NCBI GenBank assembly: GCA_029212365.1
Contig: JARGOC010000025.1
Location: forward strand, 1-51,289
Direction: 5' to 3'
DNA: 51,289 nucleotides
DNA from: Roseovarius sp.
GTDB taxonomy: Bacteria > Pseudomonadota > Alphaproteobacteria > Rhodobacterales > Rhodobacteraceae
The translations under genes and the position numbers were made by a program. The notes beneath the pieces were generated by a model. It had not been told where the DNA came from. It was given only the letters and a program-made list of their open reading frames with translations, and did no database searches. Shown piece after piece: positions 8,260-17,085 of the stretch; the first letter of the stretch is position 1, and each line of letters begins with the position of its first letter.

Positions 8260-9446
8260 CCTTCGCCAAAGCCTTTGGGAATTGGCAATGGTGGCAAGGA
8301 TTTAGCCCGCTTTTGCAGGCTGCGCCCAATCACCACGCGGCTGACCTCGGTGGTGCCATCCACAATCCTCAACATCTGCGCCAGCCGTGACAAGCGGTCC
8401 ATTCCGTAGGGCTGTAACAACCCCATGCCACCCAGCACCTGAGTGCAGGTGTTGGCCGCTTTCACGGCTGCATCGGGCACAAAGCGTTTGGCATGTGCCG
8501 CCATCACTGGCCCTTCTGGGGTGCCCAGAGCATTGGCCGCCGCACGATAGAGCAGTTTGGATGCCTCAAGATCCGTTGCCACATCGCCAAGCATCCATTG
8601 AATGCCCTCCAGATCAAGGTTCTTGCCGCCAAACATTTTGCGATTGGCAGAATAGGCCAGGGCAGTATCCAGCGCCGATTGCATCAAGCCGCAACAGCCC
8701 GATGCGATGGACACCCGCGCGATGTCGATGGCCATAAGCGACCCTTGCAAGCCTTGCCCTACCGGCAAAATGATATTGTCTGCGCTGACAACCACATCCT
8801 TCATATACATCTCAGAGAGAGGCAGGAATTTGTAGGATGGCGTGTCATACAGAGGGCCAAAGCTCAGCCCTGGGGCATCGGCGGGAATGGCAATCATCGC
8901 CATATCCTGGTGACCCGGCTGATCTGTCGTTTTGACCACGGTGAAATATACATCCGCCTCGCCGGCCAAGCTGACCCAGGCCTTGGCGCCATTGATGGTT
9001 CAGGTGCCGTCATCGTTGATCACGGCGCGCGAATACATATTGGTGGCGTCCGAACCTGATTGTGGTTCGCTCAGGGCAAAGTTCGCCAGCTTGCGGCCCG
9101 ATGTCAGCTCTGCGCCCCAGGCCTTTTTGAACGGGTCCGTGCCAAAACCACAGCATGCGAATGTGCAAATGTTGTGCATCGACAACGCAAAGGCATATGC
9201 CCCATCTCCTTTGCCCAACTCCTCGTACACCCGGATGCCCTCGCCCAGAGGCAAGCCCTGCCCGCCAAATTCTTCGGGTGCATAAAGGCCGGTCAAACCC
9301 ATGGCCGCGGCTTTGTCCGACGCGGCACGCGGCCAGACGCCAGCGGCGTTCCAGGCATCTACATTTGATGTGATGTCCTCGGCGCAATGGCGACGGGCCG
9401 CATCAAGTATAGTGTCAATTTTCTGGGTCATGGTGGTTTTGTCCAT
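8256..9446 (-). pseudogene. Acyl-CoA dehydrogenase, interrupted by one in-frame TGA
   Basis: The two reading frames 9446-9000 and 8999-8256 lie in the same frame and together make a normal-length acyl-CoA dehydrogenase of 396 residues, apart from a single TGA at 9002-9000. The first part carries the N-terminal helical domain and the FAD-contacting FALSEPQSGSDATNM. The second carries TINGAKAWVS, the middle beta domain and the C-terminal helical domain ending in RIVDGTTEVSRVVIGRSL. The stop falls between DDGT and TINGAK, where a Trp codon (TGG) would fit. The usual catalytic YEGT is VDGT here. No frameshift or deletion is present, so this is either a young nonsense mutation or a base-call error. 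The C-terminal part lacks an obvious ribosome site. Its last four bases overlap sfsA's end. The start could also be ATG 9431. Confidence 0.85.
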
Positions 9447-9457
9447 ATGCTGAGTCT

Positions 9458-9489
9458 ATTGTCTGACAATTAAATGTCTGACAATTAAA
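9458..9489. promoter_or_regulatory. Tandem operator-like palindromes upstream of the acyl-CoA dehydrogenase
   Basis: A perfect 15-bp direct repeat (TGTCTGACAATTAAA at 9460-9474 and 9475-9489) contains the palindrome ATTGTC-T-GACAAT at 9458-9470 and a near-palindromic second copy centred 15 bp away. It lies 12 bp upstream of the dehydrogenase start. The TTGTC/GACAA dyad resembles operators of GntR-family (FCD) repressors. No such regulator is encoded in the window. Confidence 0.55.
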
Positions 9490-9620
9490 CCCCTCGATTG
9501 GCAAGCCCAATTTTGGGCGGTGGTCAACCTGTCGCAGTTTTATGTGAAGCCTCTGGCGCTTTTGGACAAGGACGCCTAAATATGCCCCTGTGAAACCAGA
9601 CGCATAGCGAGGAGCCGCAC

Positions 9621-10433
9621 TTGAACGATCAACATCGCGGGCGCATGACACGAGACGGAATTCGCATCCATGAGGACGCGGATTTTGCGGGCATGCACAA
9701 GGCAGGCCGATTGGCAGCCGAAATTCTGGACAGTCTGAGCGAGCATGTGTTTGTTGGCCAAACCACCGCTGCGCTGGACAAAATGATTGAAGATCAGGTC
9801 AATGCGGCAGGCGCAAAGTCAGCCACAATTGGCTATAAGGGGTATCGGCATGCCAGCTGTATCAGCGTCAATCATGTGGTTTGCCATGGCATTCCGGGTG
9901 ACAAAAAGCTGAAGGATGGCGATATCCTGAATATTGACGTCACTGTGATTGTTGATGGCTGGTTTGGTGATACGTCGCGGATGTATGTGGCCGGCAAGCT
10001 GAGCCGCAAGACCGAGCGGCTGATCCAGATCACGCATGACAGTCTTATGATCGGGATTGAAGCGGTGAAGCCGGGCAATACCTTTGGTGATATTGGCCAT
10101 GCGATCCAGAGCTTTGTGGAACGTCAACGCATGTCCGTGGTGCGTGATTTCTGCGGGCATGGGCTGGGCCGGGTGTTTCATTCGCCTCCCAACGTGCTGC
10201 ATTACGGGCGCGCAGGCACCGGACCGGTGCTGGAGGAAGGCATGTTCTTTACGATTGAACCGATGGTCAATCTGGGGCGGCCTGAGACCAAAATTCTGGC
10301 GGATGACTGGACAGCCGTGACGCGGGACAAATCGCTATCGGCGCAGTTTGAGCACTCAATTGGCGTGACGGCCACGGGGGCCGAGATTTTCACATTGTCA
10401 CCGGCGGATAGATTTCACCCAACGTTTGGGTGA
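9621..10433 (+). CDS. map: Type I methionine aminopeptidase
   Basis: A 270-residue metalloprotease that removes the initiator methionine from new proteins. The pita-bread fold ligands are all visible: the substrate His in NHVVCHGIPG, Asp in NIDVTVIVDGWFGDTS (two ligands), His in CGHGLGR, Glu in FFTIEPMV and Glu in AQFEHSIGV. Translation probably begins at the TTG at 9621, because GAGGAG lies at 9609-9614 with six bases of spacing; an in-frame ATG at 9648 is the alternative. The C-terminal codons and stop sit inside a 9-bp hairpin. Confidence 0.93.
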   Translation: MNDQHRGRMTRDGIRIHEDADFAGMHKAGRLAAEILDSLSEHVFVGQTTAALDKMIEDQVNAAGAKSATIGYKGYRHASCISVNHVVCHGIPGDKKLKDGDILNIDVTVIVDGWFGDTSRMYVAGKLSRKTERLIQITHDSLMIGIEAVKPGNTFGDIGHAIQSFVERQRMSVVRDFCGHGLGRVFHSPPNVLHYGRAGTGPVLEEGMFFTIEPMVNLGRPETKILADDWTAVTRDKSLSAQFEHSIGVTATGAEIFTLSPADRFHPTFG

Positions 10434-10434
10434 A
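10414..10434. terminator. Hairpin spanning the map stop codon
   Basis: TTCACCCAA, a three-base loop CGT and TTGGGTGAA make a perfect 9-bp stem that includes the last codons and TGA of map. It lies between the convergent ends of map and the cobalamin adenosyltransferase gene. There is no T tract, so a terminator role is only possible. Confidence 0.35.
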
Positions 10435-10461
10435 TCCGCCCCGCAGTCAGCTGCAAGGCAA

Positions 10462-11034
10462 CTAGCGGTTCGCGCCCGGCACCCACAGTACATCGTCTTT
10501 GCCGTCGTTATTGGCCATGCGGCCCGCAACAAAAAACCAGTCGCTGAGCCGGTTGAGGTATTTCACCGCTGCGGGGTTCACGCTTTCTATGGTGGCCAGT
10601 TCCACTGCCAGGCGCTCGGCCCGGCGTGACACTGTGCGACACAGGTGCATTTGTGCTGCCAACGCTGACCCTCCGGGCAGGATGAAGCTGCGCAGAGGTT
10701 CCAGAACGGCGGTCATTGCGTCGATCTCAGATTCAAGGCGTGCCACCTGCGCATCAGATACCCGCAGGGGTGCATATTCGGCGTCGGCGTCGTTTTCCAT
10801 GTCCGGGCGGCAAAAATCAGCACCCAGATCAAACAGATCATTCTGAATGCGTGCCAAGGCATCGTCCACGTCGCCCGACGCATGCTGGCGGGCCAATCCG
10901 ACTGTGGCGTTCACCTCATCGACTGTGCCATAGGCGCTCACCCGCGCCGAATGCTTGGCCACGCGCGTGCCATTGCCCAAAGCAGTTTCACCAGAATCAC
11001 CAGTTTTGGTGTAAATTTTGTTCAAAACAACCAT
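10462..11034 (-). CDS. Corrinoid (cob(I)alamin) adenosyltransferase, PduO type
   Basis: A 190-residue trimeric four-helix-bundle enzyme that moves the 5'-deoxyadenosyl group of ATP to cob(I)alamin, making coenzyme B12. The ATP-binding N-terminus KIYTKTGDSGETALGNGTRV and the helix with YGTVDEVNATVGLAR are diagnostic, as is the FILPGGSALAAQMHLCRT segment with the conserved CRTVSRRAER arginines. Length matches the family. It follows a 67-residue membrane-protein gene with only three bases between them, a pairing I associate with Rhodobacteraceae. PduO-type enzymes often serve methylmalonyl-CoA mutase. Confidence 0.9.
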   Translation of the reverse strand: MVVLNKIYTKTGDSGETALGNGTRVAKHSARVSAYGTVDEVNATVGLARQHASGDVDDALARIQNDLFDLGADFCRPDMENDADAEYAPLRVSDAQVARLESEIDAMTAVLEPLRSFILPGGSALAAQMHLCRTVSRRAERLAVELATIESVNPAAVKYLNRLSDWFFVAGRMANNDGKDDVLWVPGANR

Positions 11035-11037
11035 CGG

Positions 11038-11241
11038 TCAGCCTCCTGATCGCATCCAGAGAAAGAGCAGGATCAAAACCACAGCCAAGGCCTGTGCACC
11101 GATCCTGTATTGCATCATCTTGTTTGATTTTTTGGCCGATTCCAGATCGCCCTTGCCGAAATGACTAATGCCAAGGACCAGAATCGCAACAACGGCCAGC
11201 ATCGCGGCGGCGGCCATCAAAAACAGTGGGTCTTGCAGCAT
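11038..11241 (-). CDS. Small HIG1-type twin-transmembrane protein
   Basis: A 67-residue protein with two hydrophobic helices (about residues 8-26 and 48-63) joined by a charged loop (GKGDLESAKKSNK). The QYRIGAQALAV segment before the second helix matches the HIG1-domain pattern of Arg and Gln ahead of a membrane helix. HIG1 proteins in alphaproteobacteria and mitochondria assist cytochrome oxidase or its supercomplexes, but this one has not been tied to a complex here. It lies three bases upstream of the adenosyltransferase gene and is probably cotranscribed. A heme or redox link is inference. Confidence 0.75.
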   Translation of the reverse strand: MLQDPLFLMAAAAMLAVVAILVLGISHFGKGDLESAKKSNKMMQYRIGAQALAVVLILLFLWMRSGG

Positions 11242-11316
11242 GGGTGTCCCCCTTCAGCAGTAAAGTAACAGGTTTGATGTAGTGGCTGGCGCGCCAAAAG
11301 CGAAGCCACAAATTTG

Positions 11317-12147
11317 TCACGCCTTGCTGAGGCACCAATCCAACAGCCGGTTGGGCAACAATCGGCGCGCCAATCCCATGGCATAGGTGGGCGTGGTCAC
11401 ATAGTACCGCGGCCTTGGGCGGCGCGCTTCCAGGGCGCGCACAAGTTTTTTGGTGACGGCTGAGGCAGGCAATTCAAACGTGTCTGGGCCGGTGCTTTCG
11501 TACAGGCGTGTTTTCAACCCCTGGCGATAGGCATCTGCGCGCGGTGAGGCTTGCCAATCAATCCAACGCTCAAAATGTGGAATGGCATTTTCACGGATCT
11601 TGGATGTGACGGGGCCGGGTTCAATCAGAACGATATGAATGCCGGTGCCTTTCATTTCGATGCGCATCGTATCTGTCAGTCCTTCAAGCGCAAACTTGGT
11701 GCTGACATAGGCCGCGCGCCACGGCAAAGCGACGATGCCCAGAACGGATGAGTTTTGCACAATGCGGCCATGGCCCTGAGCGCGCATCACCGGGATGATC
11801 TGGCGGGTCAATTCGTGCCAGCCAAAGAAATTGGCCTCAAAAATTTCGCGCAAGGCACCGGTGGGCAGATCCTCGACCAGACCGGGGCAGGCAAACGCCC
11901 CATTGTTAAACAATGCGTCCAGCGTGCCGTCTGTGGCTTGCAACACCTCTGCCAGGCCCGAGGTGATTGTGGCCTCATCCTGATAGTCAATCAAAGGGCT
12001 TTCAAAGCCCTCCTCAATCAGACGCTGGCAATCTTCAGCCTTGCGGCAGGATGCAAAAACGCGCCAACCAAGCGCACGAAGGCCATGGGCAGCATCGTAA
12101 CCGATACCGCTGGAACAGCCTGTGATAAGTATGGATTTTCCTGTCAT
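11317..12147 (-). CDS. Short-chain dehydrogenase/reductase (SDR)
   Basis: A 276-residue classical SDR with a Rossmann fold. The cofactor loop is TGCSSGIG at residues 9-16, followed by an Arg/Lys-containing strand end (FASCRKAED) that favours NADP(H). The catalytic pair is in YVSTKFALEG, with Ser in the preceding NSSVLG. The C-terminal extension (RRPRPRYYVTTPTYAMGLARRLL) is typical of membrane-associated or steroid-type SDRs of this subfamily. The substrate cannot be inferred. No tightly linked neighbour exists. Confidence 0.85.
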   Translation of the reverse strand: MTGKSILITGCSSGIGYDAAHGLRALGWRVFASCRKAEDCQRLIEEGFESPLIDYQDEATITSGLAEVLQATDGTLDALFNNGAFACPGLVEDLPTGALREIFEANFFGWHELTRQIIPVMRAQGHGRIVQNSSVLGIVALPWRAAYVSTKFALEGLTDTMRIEMKGTGIHIVLIEPGPVTSKIRENAIPHFERWIDWQASPRADAYRQGLKTRLYESTGPDTFELPASAVTKKLVRALEARRPRPRYYVTTPTYAMGLARRLLPNRLLDWCLSKA

Positions 12148-12225
12148 GGCCCAGCTATGCCCTGCGGCCAGTCACAATGCAATTAGACCATTGCATAAAC
12201 TTGGCCACGCGGGATGCAGCAGGCA

Positions 12226-12966
12226 TTAGTTAGAGGCAGTCACAAGCCAATCAGCCATCCAAGCGGTCTGGCCGGTCTCAAGCACTTCGAACATAAGCCA
12301 ACCATTGCCCGGTTCTTCCAGAACGGCGACTTGAGTGCCCTTGGACAGTTTGCCAACTTTTTCAAAATCCGTACCGGGGCCTGCGCGCATGTTTACGGAG
12401 CTTCCAGTGACCTCGCGGACATCACCGCCCACAACCGATACGTACCCGGCCTGATCATTTGGCTCCAGCAGCACTCCGGTCTGGCGCTGCACATAGGTTT
12501 CAAGGCTAAACACCTCTTGCCCCACAAAACCGGTAAGAACACTTTCCGGCACGTTGTTTTCGACTTCAACGGCGGTGGTATCAGCCGTGACAGCATCGGC
12601 GACGGCGGCGTCAATGGGGCTGGTTTCTGGTACAACAGTGGCTGTTTCCAGCTCTTGGGTTGGATCATATTCATCGGTTGCCTCAACCGAGGCCAGCGTG
12701 ATCTGAAAACGGCTGTCATCAGTCAGGTCAAGATCTCCCAATGAGGCGAACGAACGCGTGACAACTGCTGGATTTGCATCTGCTATAGGTTGGTCCATAT
12801 CATCCAGCTGCGCCACGTGCACATCTGTTGGGCTGACGCCCTCTTCAACCGCACGGGCCTGGAGCGAGTTTTCACCAGGCGCATAATCATTGCCGCCGCT
12901 CATTTCATAAAACGACCAGCCCAAAAATGCGAAAGTTATTGCCATAAAACGCCACATCGCGCGCAC
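12226..12966 (-). CDS. SH3-domain-containing membrane-anchored protein
   Basis: A 246-residue protein with a single N-terminal hydrophobic segment (residues 5-20, FMAITFAFLGWSFYE) that is either a signal peptide or a membrane anchor. A long acidic, Thr/Val-rich low-complexity stretch follows (about 30-150). The C-terminal ~70 residues are a bacterial SH3 (SH3b) domain, with VNMRAGPGTDFEKVGKLSKGTQV and GWLMFEV. Such domains usually bind peptidoglycan or cell-wall peptides in the periplasm. It is divergently placed to parC. Confidence 0.82.
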   Translation of the reverse strand: MRAMWRFMAITFAFLGWSFYEMSGGNDYAPGENSLQARAVEEGVSPTDVHVAQLDDMDQPIADANPAVVTRSFASLGDLDLTDDSRFQITLASVEATDEYDPTQELETATVVPETSPIDAAVADAVTADTTAVEVENNVPESVLTGFVGQEVFSLETYVQRQTGVLLEPNDQAGYVSVVGGDVREVTGSSVNMRAGPGTDFEKVGKLSKGTQVAVLEEPGNGWLMFEVLETGQTAWMADWLVTASN

Positions 12967-13135
12967 TCCTGATTACCACACCACATACGTTGTCTGAGGC
13001 ATAACCTACACGATTCGCTTACGCGCTTCATGGGAAAACCTTAGAATTCTCCTCATATGTGGTTTTGCAGGTTTCAGCGCAGCAGAGCGCATTAAGGGAT
13101 TGTCGACGATTCCGCACCCTTGTATCACATCATAT

Positions 13136-15559
13136 ATGAGTGATTTGACAGACGACCCCAACATCGGCGAGCCAGCGGTATCAGAACCGTTGCGCCGGGC
13201 TATTGGTGATCGCTATCTGACCTATGCGCTTTCTACCATCATGCACCGGGCTTTGCCTGACGCGCGTGATGGTTTGAAACCGGTTCATCGCCGGATTTTA
13301 TATGCGATGCACCGTTTGCGGCTGGCCTCAAATGGCAAGTTTATGAAATCCGCCAAAATCGCCGGCGATACGATGGGTGATTTCCACCCCCATGGTGATG
13401 CTGCGATTTATGATGCCATGGCGCGGTTGGCTCAGGATTTTGCCGTGCGTTATCCGTTGGTTGATGGCCAGGGTAACTTTGGCAATATTGATGGGGATAA
13501 CCCGGCGGCCTCGCGCTATACTGAGGCGCGCATGACCTTTGTGGCAGAAACCATGCTGCATGGGCTGGATGAGAATGCTGTCGATTTTCGACCCAACTAT
13601 GATGGCCGCCTGACCGAACCCGCCGTTCTGCCTGCTGAGATCCCCACCCTGCTGGCCAATGGATCATCGGGCATCGCTGTGGGCATGGCCACCAATATTC
13701 CGCCCCATAACATCGCTGAACTGGTGGATGCGTGCCTGCATCTGATCAAAGTGCCTGATGCGCGTGATGATACCCTGCTCAATTATGTGCCCGGCCCTGA
13801 TTTTCCCACTGGTGGCGTGATTGTGGAGCCGGCTGAGAATATCGCACAGGCCTATCGCACCGGGCGCGGATCATTCCGTCTGCGCTGCAAATGGGAGGTC
13901 GAGGATCTGGGCCGTGGCCAATGGCAGATTGTTGTCACTGAAATCCCCTATCAGGTGCAAAAATCCAAGCTGATCGAAAAGATCGCCGAGGTGATCCAGA
14001 CCAAGAAAATTCCAATCCTCGCCGATGTGCGTGACGAAAGCGCCGAGGATATCCGCCTGATCCTTGAGCCACGCTCCAAGAATGTGGAACCGGATGTTCT
14101 GATGAACATGATGTACCGCAATTCCGAACTGGAGGTGCGGTTCTCGCTGAATATGAACGTGCTGATTGACGGGCTGACGCCCAAGGTCTGTTCGTTGAAG
14201 GAAGTGCTGCGTGCCTTTCTTGATTTCCGCCGAGAGGTGCTGGAGCGCCGCTCACGTCACCGGATGGCCAAGATTGATCACCGCCTGGAAGTGCTGCAAG
14301 GGCTGATCACGGCGTTTTTGAACCTTGATCGGGTGATTGAGATCATCCGCTATGATGATGACCCCAAAGCCGCGCTGATGTTTGAGGATTGGAGCCGCCC
14401 ACATCAATCCACCCTGCCTCGTGCCATGGATGAGGATGCCTATGTCTCGCCTTTGGCGGGCGTAGATCTGGCCGCGCTGACCCTGGTAGCCGATATGGAT
14501 GCCCAAGCCGCAGGCGTGCTGAGCGAAAGCGCCGATCCGCGAGCGGTTCCACACAGCTATGAGGGCCGCGAAAACGGACTGTCGGATGTGCAGGCCGAAG
14601 CCATTTTGAACATGCGCCTGCGCTCCTTGCGGCGTCTGGAAGAAGACGCGCTGATCAAGGAACGTGACGCCCTGATGGCAGAACGCGCCGGGCTTGAGGA
14701 CCTTCTGGACAGTGATGATCTGCAATGGAACGCGATTTCTGATCAATTGCGTGAGGTCAAAAAGACCTTTGGCAAGACGTATGAATATGGCGCGCGGCGC
14801 ACGCAGTTTGCTGAAGCTGGCGACGTCGAAGAGGTCCCGCTTGAGGCGATGATCGAGCGCGAACCGATCACAGTTGTGTGCAGCCAGATGGGCTGGATTC
14901 GCGCGATGACCGGCCATATTGATCTGGAACGTGAGCTGAAATTCAAAGATGGTGATGCGCCGCGTTTCATGTTCCACGCGGAAACCACTGACCGGCTGCT
15001 GGCCTTTGGCTCAAACGGGCGGTTTTACACACTGTCGGCCGCCAACCTGCCCGGCGGGCGCGGCATGGGCGAGCCGTTGCGGTTGATCGTTGATCTGCCC
15101 AATGAGGCTGAAATCGTGGATATCTTTATCCATACGCCGGGGCGCAAATTGTTGGTGGCCTCAACAGCGGGCGACGGGTTTGTTGTGCCCGAGGATGAGG
15201 TGCTGGCCCAGACCCGCACCGGCAAACAGGTGCTGAACGTGCGGGGCGATGTGCGTGCGGCGGTGTGCAAACCGGTGTCGGGCGATCATGTGGCCTGTGT
15301 CGGCGAAAACCGCAAAGTGCTGCTGTTCGCCCTGGAGGAGTTGCCCGAGATGGGCCGTGGCAAAGGTGTGCGCCTGCAGAAATACAAGGACGGCGGGCTG
15401 TCCGATGCCACCACCTTTACGTTGGCCGAAGGGCTAAGCTGGCTTGATCCGGCCGGGCGCACCCGCACTGAAACGGAATTAGGCGAATGGCAAGGCAAGC
15501 GGGCCAGTGCCGGTCGCATGGCGCCGCGTGGGTTCCCTCGGGACAATCGGTTTACCTGA
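13136..15559 (+). CDS. parC: DNA topoisomerase IV subunit A
   Basis: An 807-residue type IIA topoisomerase subunit that, with ParE, decatenates daughter chromosomes. The N-terminal breakage-reunion domain has ARDGLKPVHRRILYAM and the catalytic tyrosine Y128 in AASRYTEARM. The C-terminal ~300 residues contain degenerate beta-pinwheel repeats (for example ASTAGDGFVVPEDEV), fewer than in GyrA and without a clear GyrA box, which supports ParC. The quinolone-region segment reads HPHGDAAIYDAM, with Ala89 and Asp93 where E. coli ParC has Ser80 and Glu84. The ATG at 13136 begins the conserved region; an in-frame TTG at 13100 would add 12 residues. Confidence 0.92.
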   Translation: MSDLTDDPNIGEPAVSEPLRRAIGDRYLTYALSTIMHRALPDARDGLKPVHRRILYAMHRLRLASNGKFMKSAKIAGDTMGDFHPHGDAAIYDAMARLAQDFAVRYPLVDGQGNFGNIDGDNPAASRYTEARMTFVAETMLHGLDENAVDFRPNYDGRLTEPAVLPAEIPTLLANGSSGIAVGMATNIPPHNIAELVDACLHLIKVPDARDDTLLNYVPGPDFPTGGVIVEPAENIAQAYRTGRGSFRLRCKWEVEDLGRGQWQIVVTEIPYQVQKSKLIEKIAEVIQTKKIPILADVRDESAEDIRLILEPRSKNVEPDVLMNMMYRNSELEVRFSLNMNVLIDGLTPKVCSLKEVLRAFLDFRREVLERRSRHRMAKIDHRLEVLQGLITAFLNLDRVIEIIRYDDDPKAALMFEDWSRPHQSTLPRAMDEDAYVSPLAGVDLAALTLVADMDAQAAGVLSESADPRAVPHSYEGRENGLSDVQAEAILNMRLRSLRRLEEDALIKERDALMAERAGLEDLLDSDDLQWNAISDQLREVKKTFGKTYEYGARRTQFAEAGDVEEVPLEAMIEREPITVVCSQMGWIRAMTGHIDLERELKFKDGDAPRFMFHAETTDRLLAFGSNGRFYTLSAANLPGGRGMGEPLRLIVDLPNEAEIVDIFIHTPGRKLLVASTAGDGFVVPEDEVLAQTRTGKQVLNVRGDVRAAVCKPVSGDHVACVGENRKVLLFALEELPEMGRGKGVRLQKYKDGGLSDATTFTLAEGLSWLDPAGRTRTETELGEWQGKRASAGRMAPRGFPRDNRFT

Positions 15560-15616
15560 GTGTGACGGCGCGATTCCGGCCTGTTTGCCGGGCTGCTGCA
15601 CACAGTTGCGATGCCG

Positions 15617-16969
15617 CTAAAGCGGCTCTGCCTCCAACCAGACGCCACCCTCGGGGCGCAATGTCAGAATTTGCACCGGATCAGGGTCGCGGCCTGCCAC
15701 GGGCGTAAATCGGAACCGCGACAACAGCGTCGCCAGAATGATCACCACCTCTTGCAGCGCAAAGCTGGCCCCGATGCAAATGCGAGGGCCATCTCCGAAC
15801 GGCAGATAGGCGTAACGCTCAATCGCCTTGCGATCAGCAAAGCGTTCGGGGCGAAACATGTTGGGCGCATCCCACAGCAATTCAGACCTGTGCAAAGCGT
15901 AGATCGGGATGATCACGGTGTCACCCGCGCGCACCTCGCGGCCGCACAGCTCGTCAGGAGCCAGAGCGGTGCGAGATATCATTGCGGCCGGGGGATATAG
16001 CCGCAAGGCTTCGTCAGCGATCATGCGAATGAAAGGCAGACTGGTCACATCATCGCCGGTTGCTGCGCGGCCTTGCAGAACCTCTTGGGCCTGTGCACGG
16101 GCTTTGTCCTGCACGTCTTGATCATATGCACAAAGATACAAAGACCATGCCAAAGTCAGGGCTGTGGTTTCATGCCCGGCCACGATGAAGGTCAGCAGGT
16201 TATCGCGCAGCTCGGCGGTGTTCATGCTGCGTTTGGTTTCAGGGTCTTGCCCCGCCAACAACAAATCCAACAGATCAGCCACGCCGTGCTGGCCGCGGGT
16301 TCGCCGGGCCTCGATCGCCTCATCTGCCACTTGCTTCATTTGCTTTACCGATTGGCCTGAAAACACCCGGCCCGGTCGTGGCACCCAATCAGGAAAGCCG
16401 AGAAAATCAAAAAGCGAGACTTTGCCCGCCGCAGAAATATAGGCATCAATCGCTTTGTGAACGGCATCGGCATCCATCTGCCCATCGCCGGAAAATGTGA
16501 CATCGCTGATCACATCAAAGGTGGTGCGCACCATGTCTTCGGCCATGTCCACGGCACGGGGGCCTGCGGCAATGATCCGCTCACAACTGCGCTCGGCTGC
16601 GGCGCTCATGATGGGGGCCAGATTTGTGACGTTGCGGTGGGAAAACACCGGCGCTGCGGCACGGCGTTGCCAACGCCAATGCGCGCCCTCCGCGATGAAC
16701 AGGCTGTCACCAATTGCCGGGCGCAACAGGTTTTTCGTAGCCATTGACTTTGGATAATTATCAAGGTTTTCCAACAGCATATGTCGGATAGCTGCGGGAT
16801 CCATAACCATATGCCAACGCCTTCCCGTGCGCCCCGACACCATGGGTTGTTTCACACATATTTCGGGGATGATGCTCAGCAGATTTCGGCGTGAGGCCGA
16901 CAATGAGGCAAGCAATCCCATCGGCTGAGTGACCAGCGGGACAAAGACAGGGGGTTTAGCGGGGGTCAT
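15617..16969 (-). CDS. Cytochrome P450
   Basis: A 450-residue soluble heme monooxygenase. The heme-thiolate loop is FGDGPRICIG with Cys398. The oxygen-binding I-helix motif is AGHETTALTLAW, the K-helix ExxR is in EALRLYPPA, the PERF motif is MFRPERFADR and the C-helix has HWRWQRR. No membrane anchor is present, and no ferredoxin or ferredoxin reductase gene lies next to it, so its electron donors are encoded elsewhere. The start ATG 16969 follows GGAG by six bases; longer frames begin at 17044 without support. The substrate is unknown; the motif style recalls fatty-acid or terpenoid-hydroxylating bacterial P450s. Convergent with parC. Confidence 0.92.
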   Translation of the reverse strand: MTPAKPPVFVPLVTQPMGLLASLSASRRNLLSIIPEICVKQPMVSGRTGRRWHMVMDPAAIRHMLLENLDNYPKSMATKNLLRPAIGDSLFIAEGAHWRWQRRAAAPVFSHRNVTNLAPIMSAAAERSCERIIAAGPRAVDMAEDMVRTTFDVISDVTFSGDGQMDADAVHKAIDAYISAAGKVSLFDFLGFPDWVPRPGRVFSGQSVKQMKQVADEAIEARRTRGQHGVADLLDLLLAGQDPETKRSMNTAELRDNLLTFIVAGHETTALTLAWSLYLCAYDQDVQDKARAQAQEVLQGRAATGDDVTSLPFIRMIADEALRLYPPAAMISRTALAPDELCGREVRAGDTVIIPIYALHRSELLWDAPNMFRPERFADRKAIERYAYLPFGDGPRICIGASFALQEVVIILATLLSRFRFTPVAGRDPDPVQILTLRPEGGVWLEAEPL

Positions 16970-17085
16970 CGGCGCACTCCTGAGGGTTGAGTGCAACATA
17001 AGTGCGATACCGCGCCGGGGCAAATCGTTGCGCCCGCCCTGCAATTTGTTTATCGCGGCCTGTAACAGAATCCTTGGGGGATCTC

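Noticed and set aside
9000..9002. TGA read as selenocysteine or as Trp by a variant code
   Set aside because: No selenocysteine context is expected in acyl-CoA dehydrogenases, and many intact genes in the window end at TGA.
14252..14977. 241-residue frame antisense to parC
   Set aside because: Shadow of the coding strand; high-GC third positions give long antisense frames, and parC is clear.
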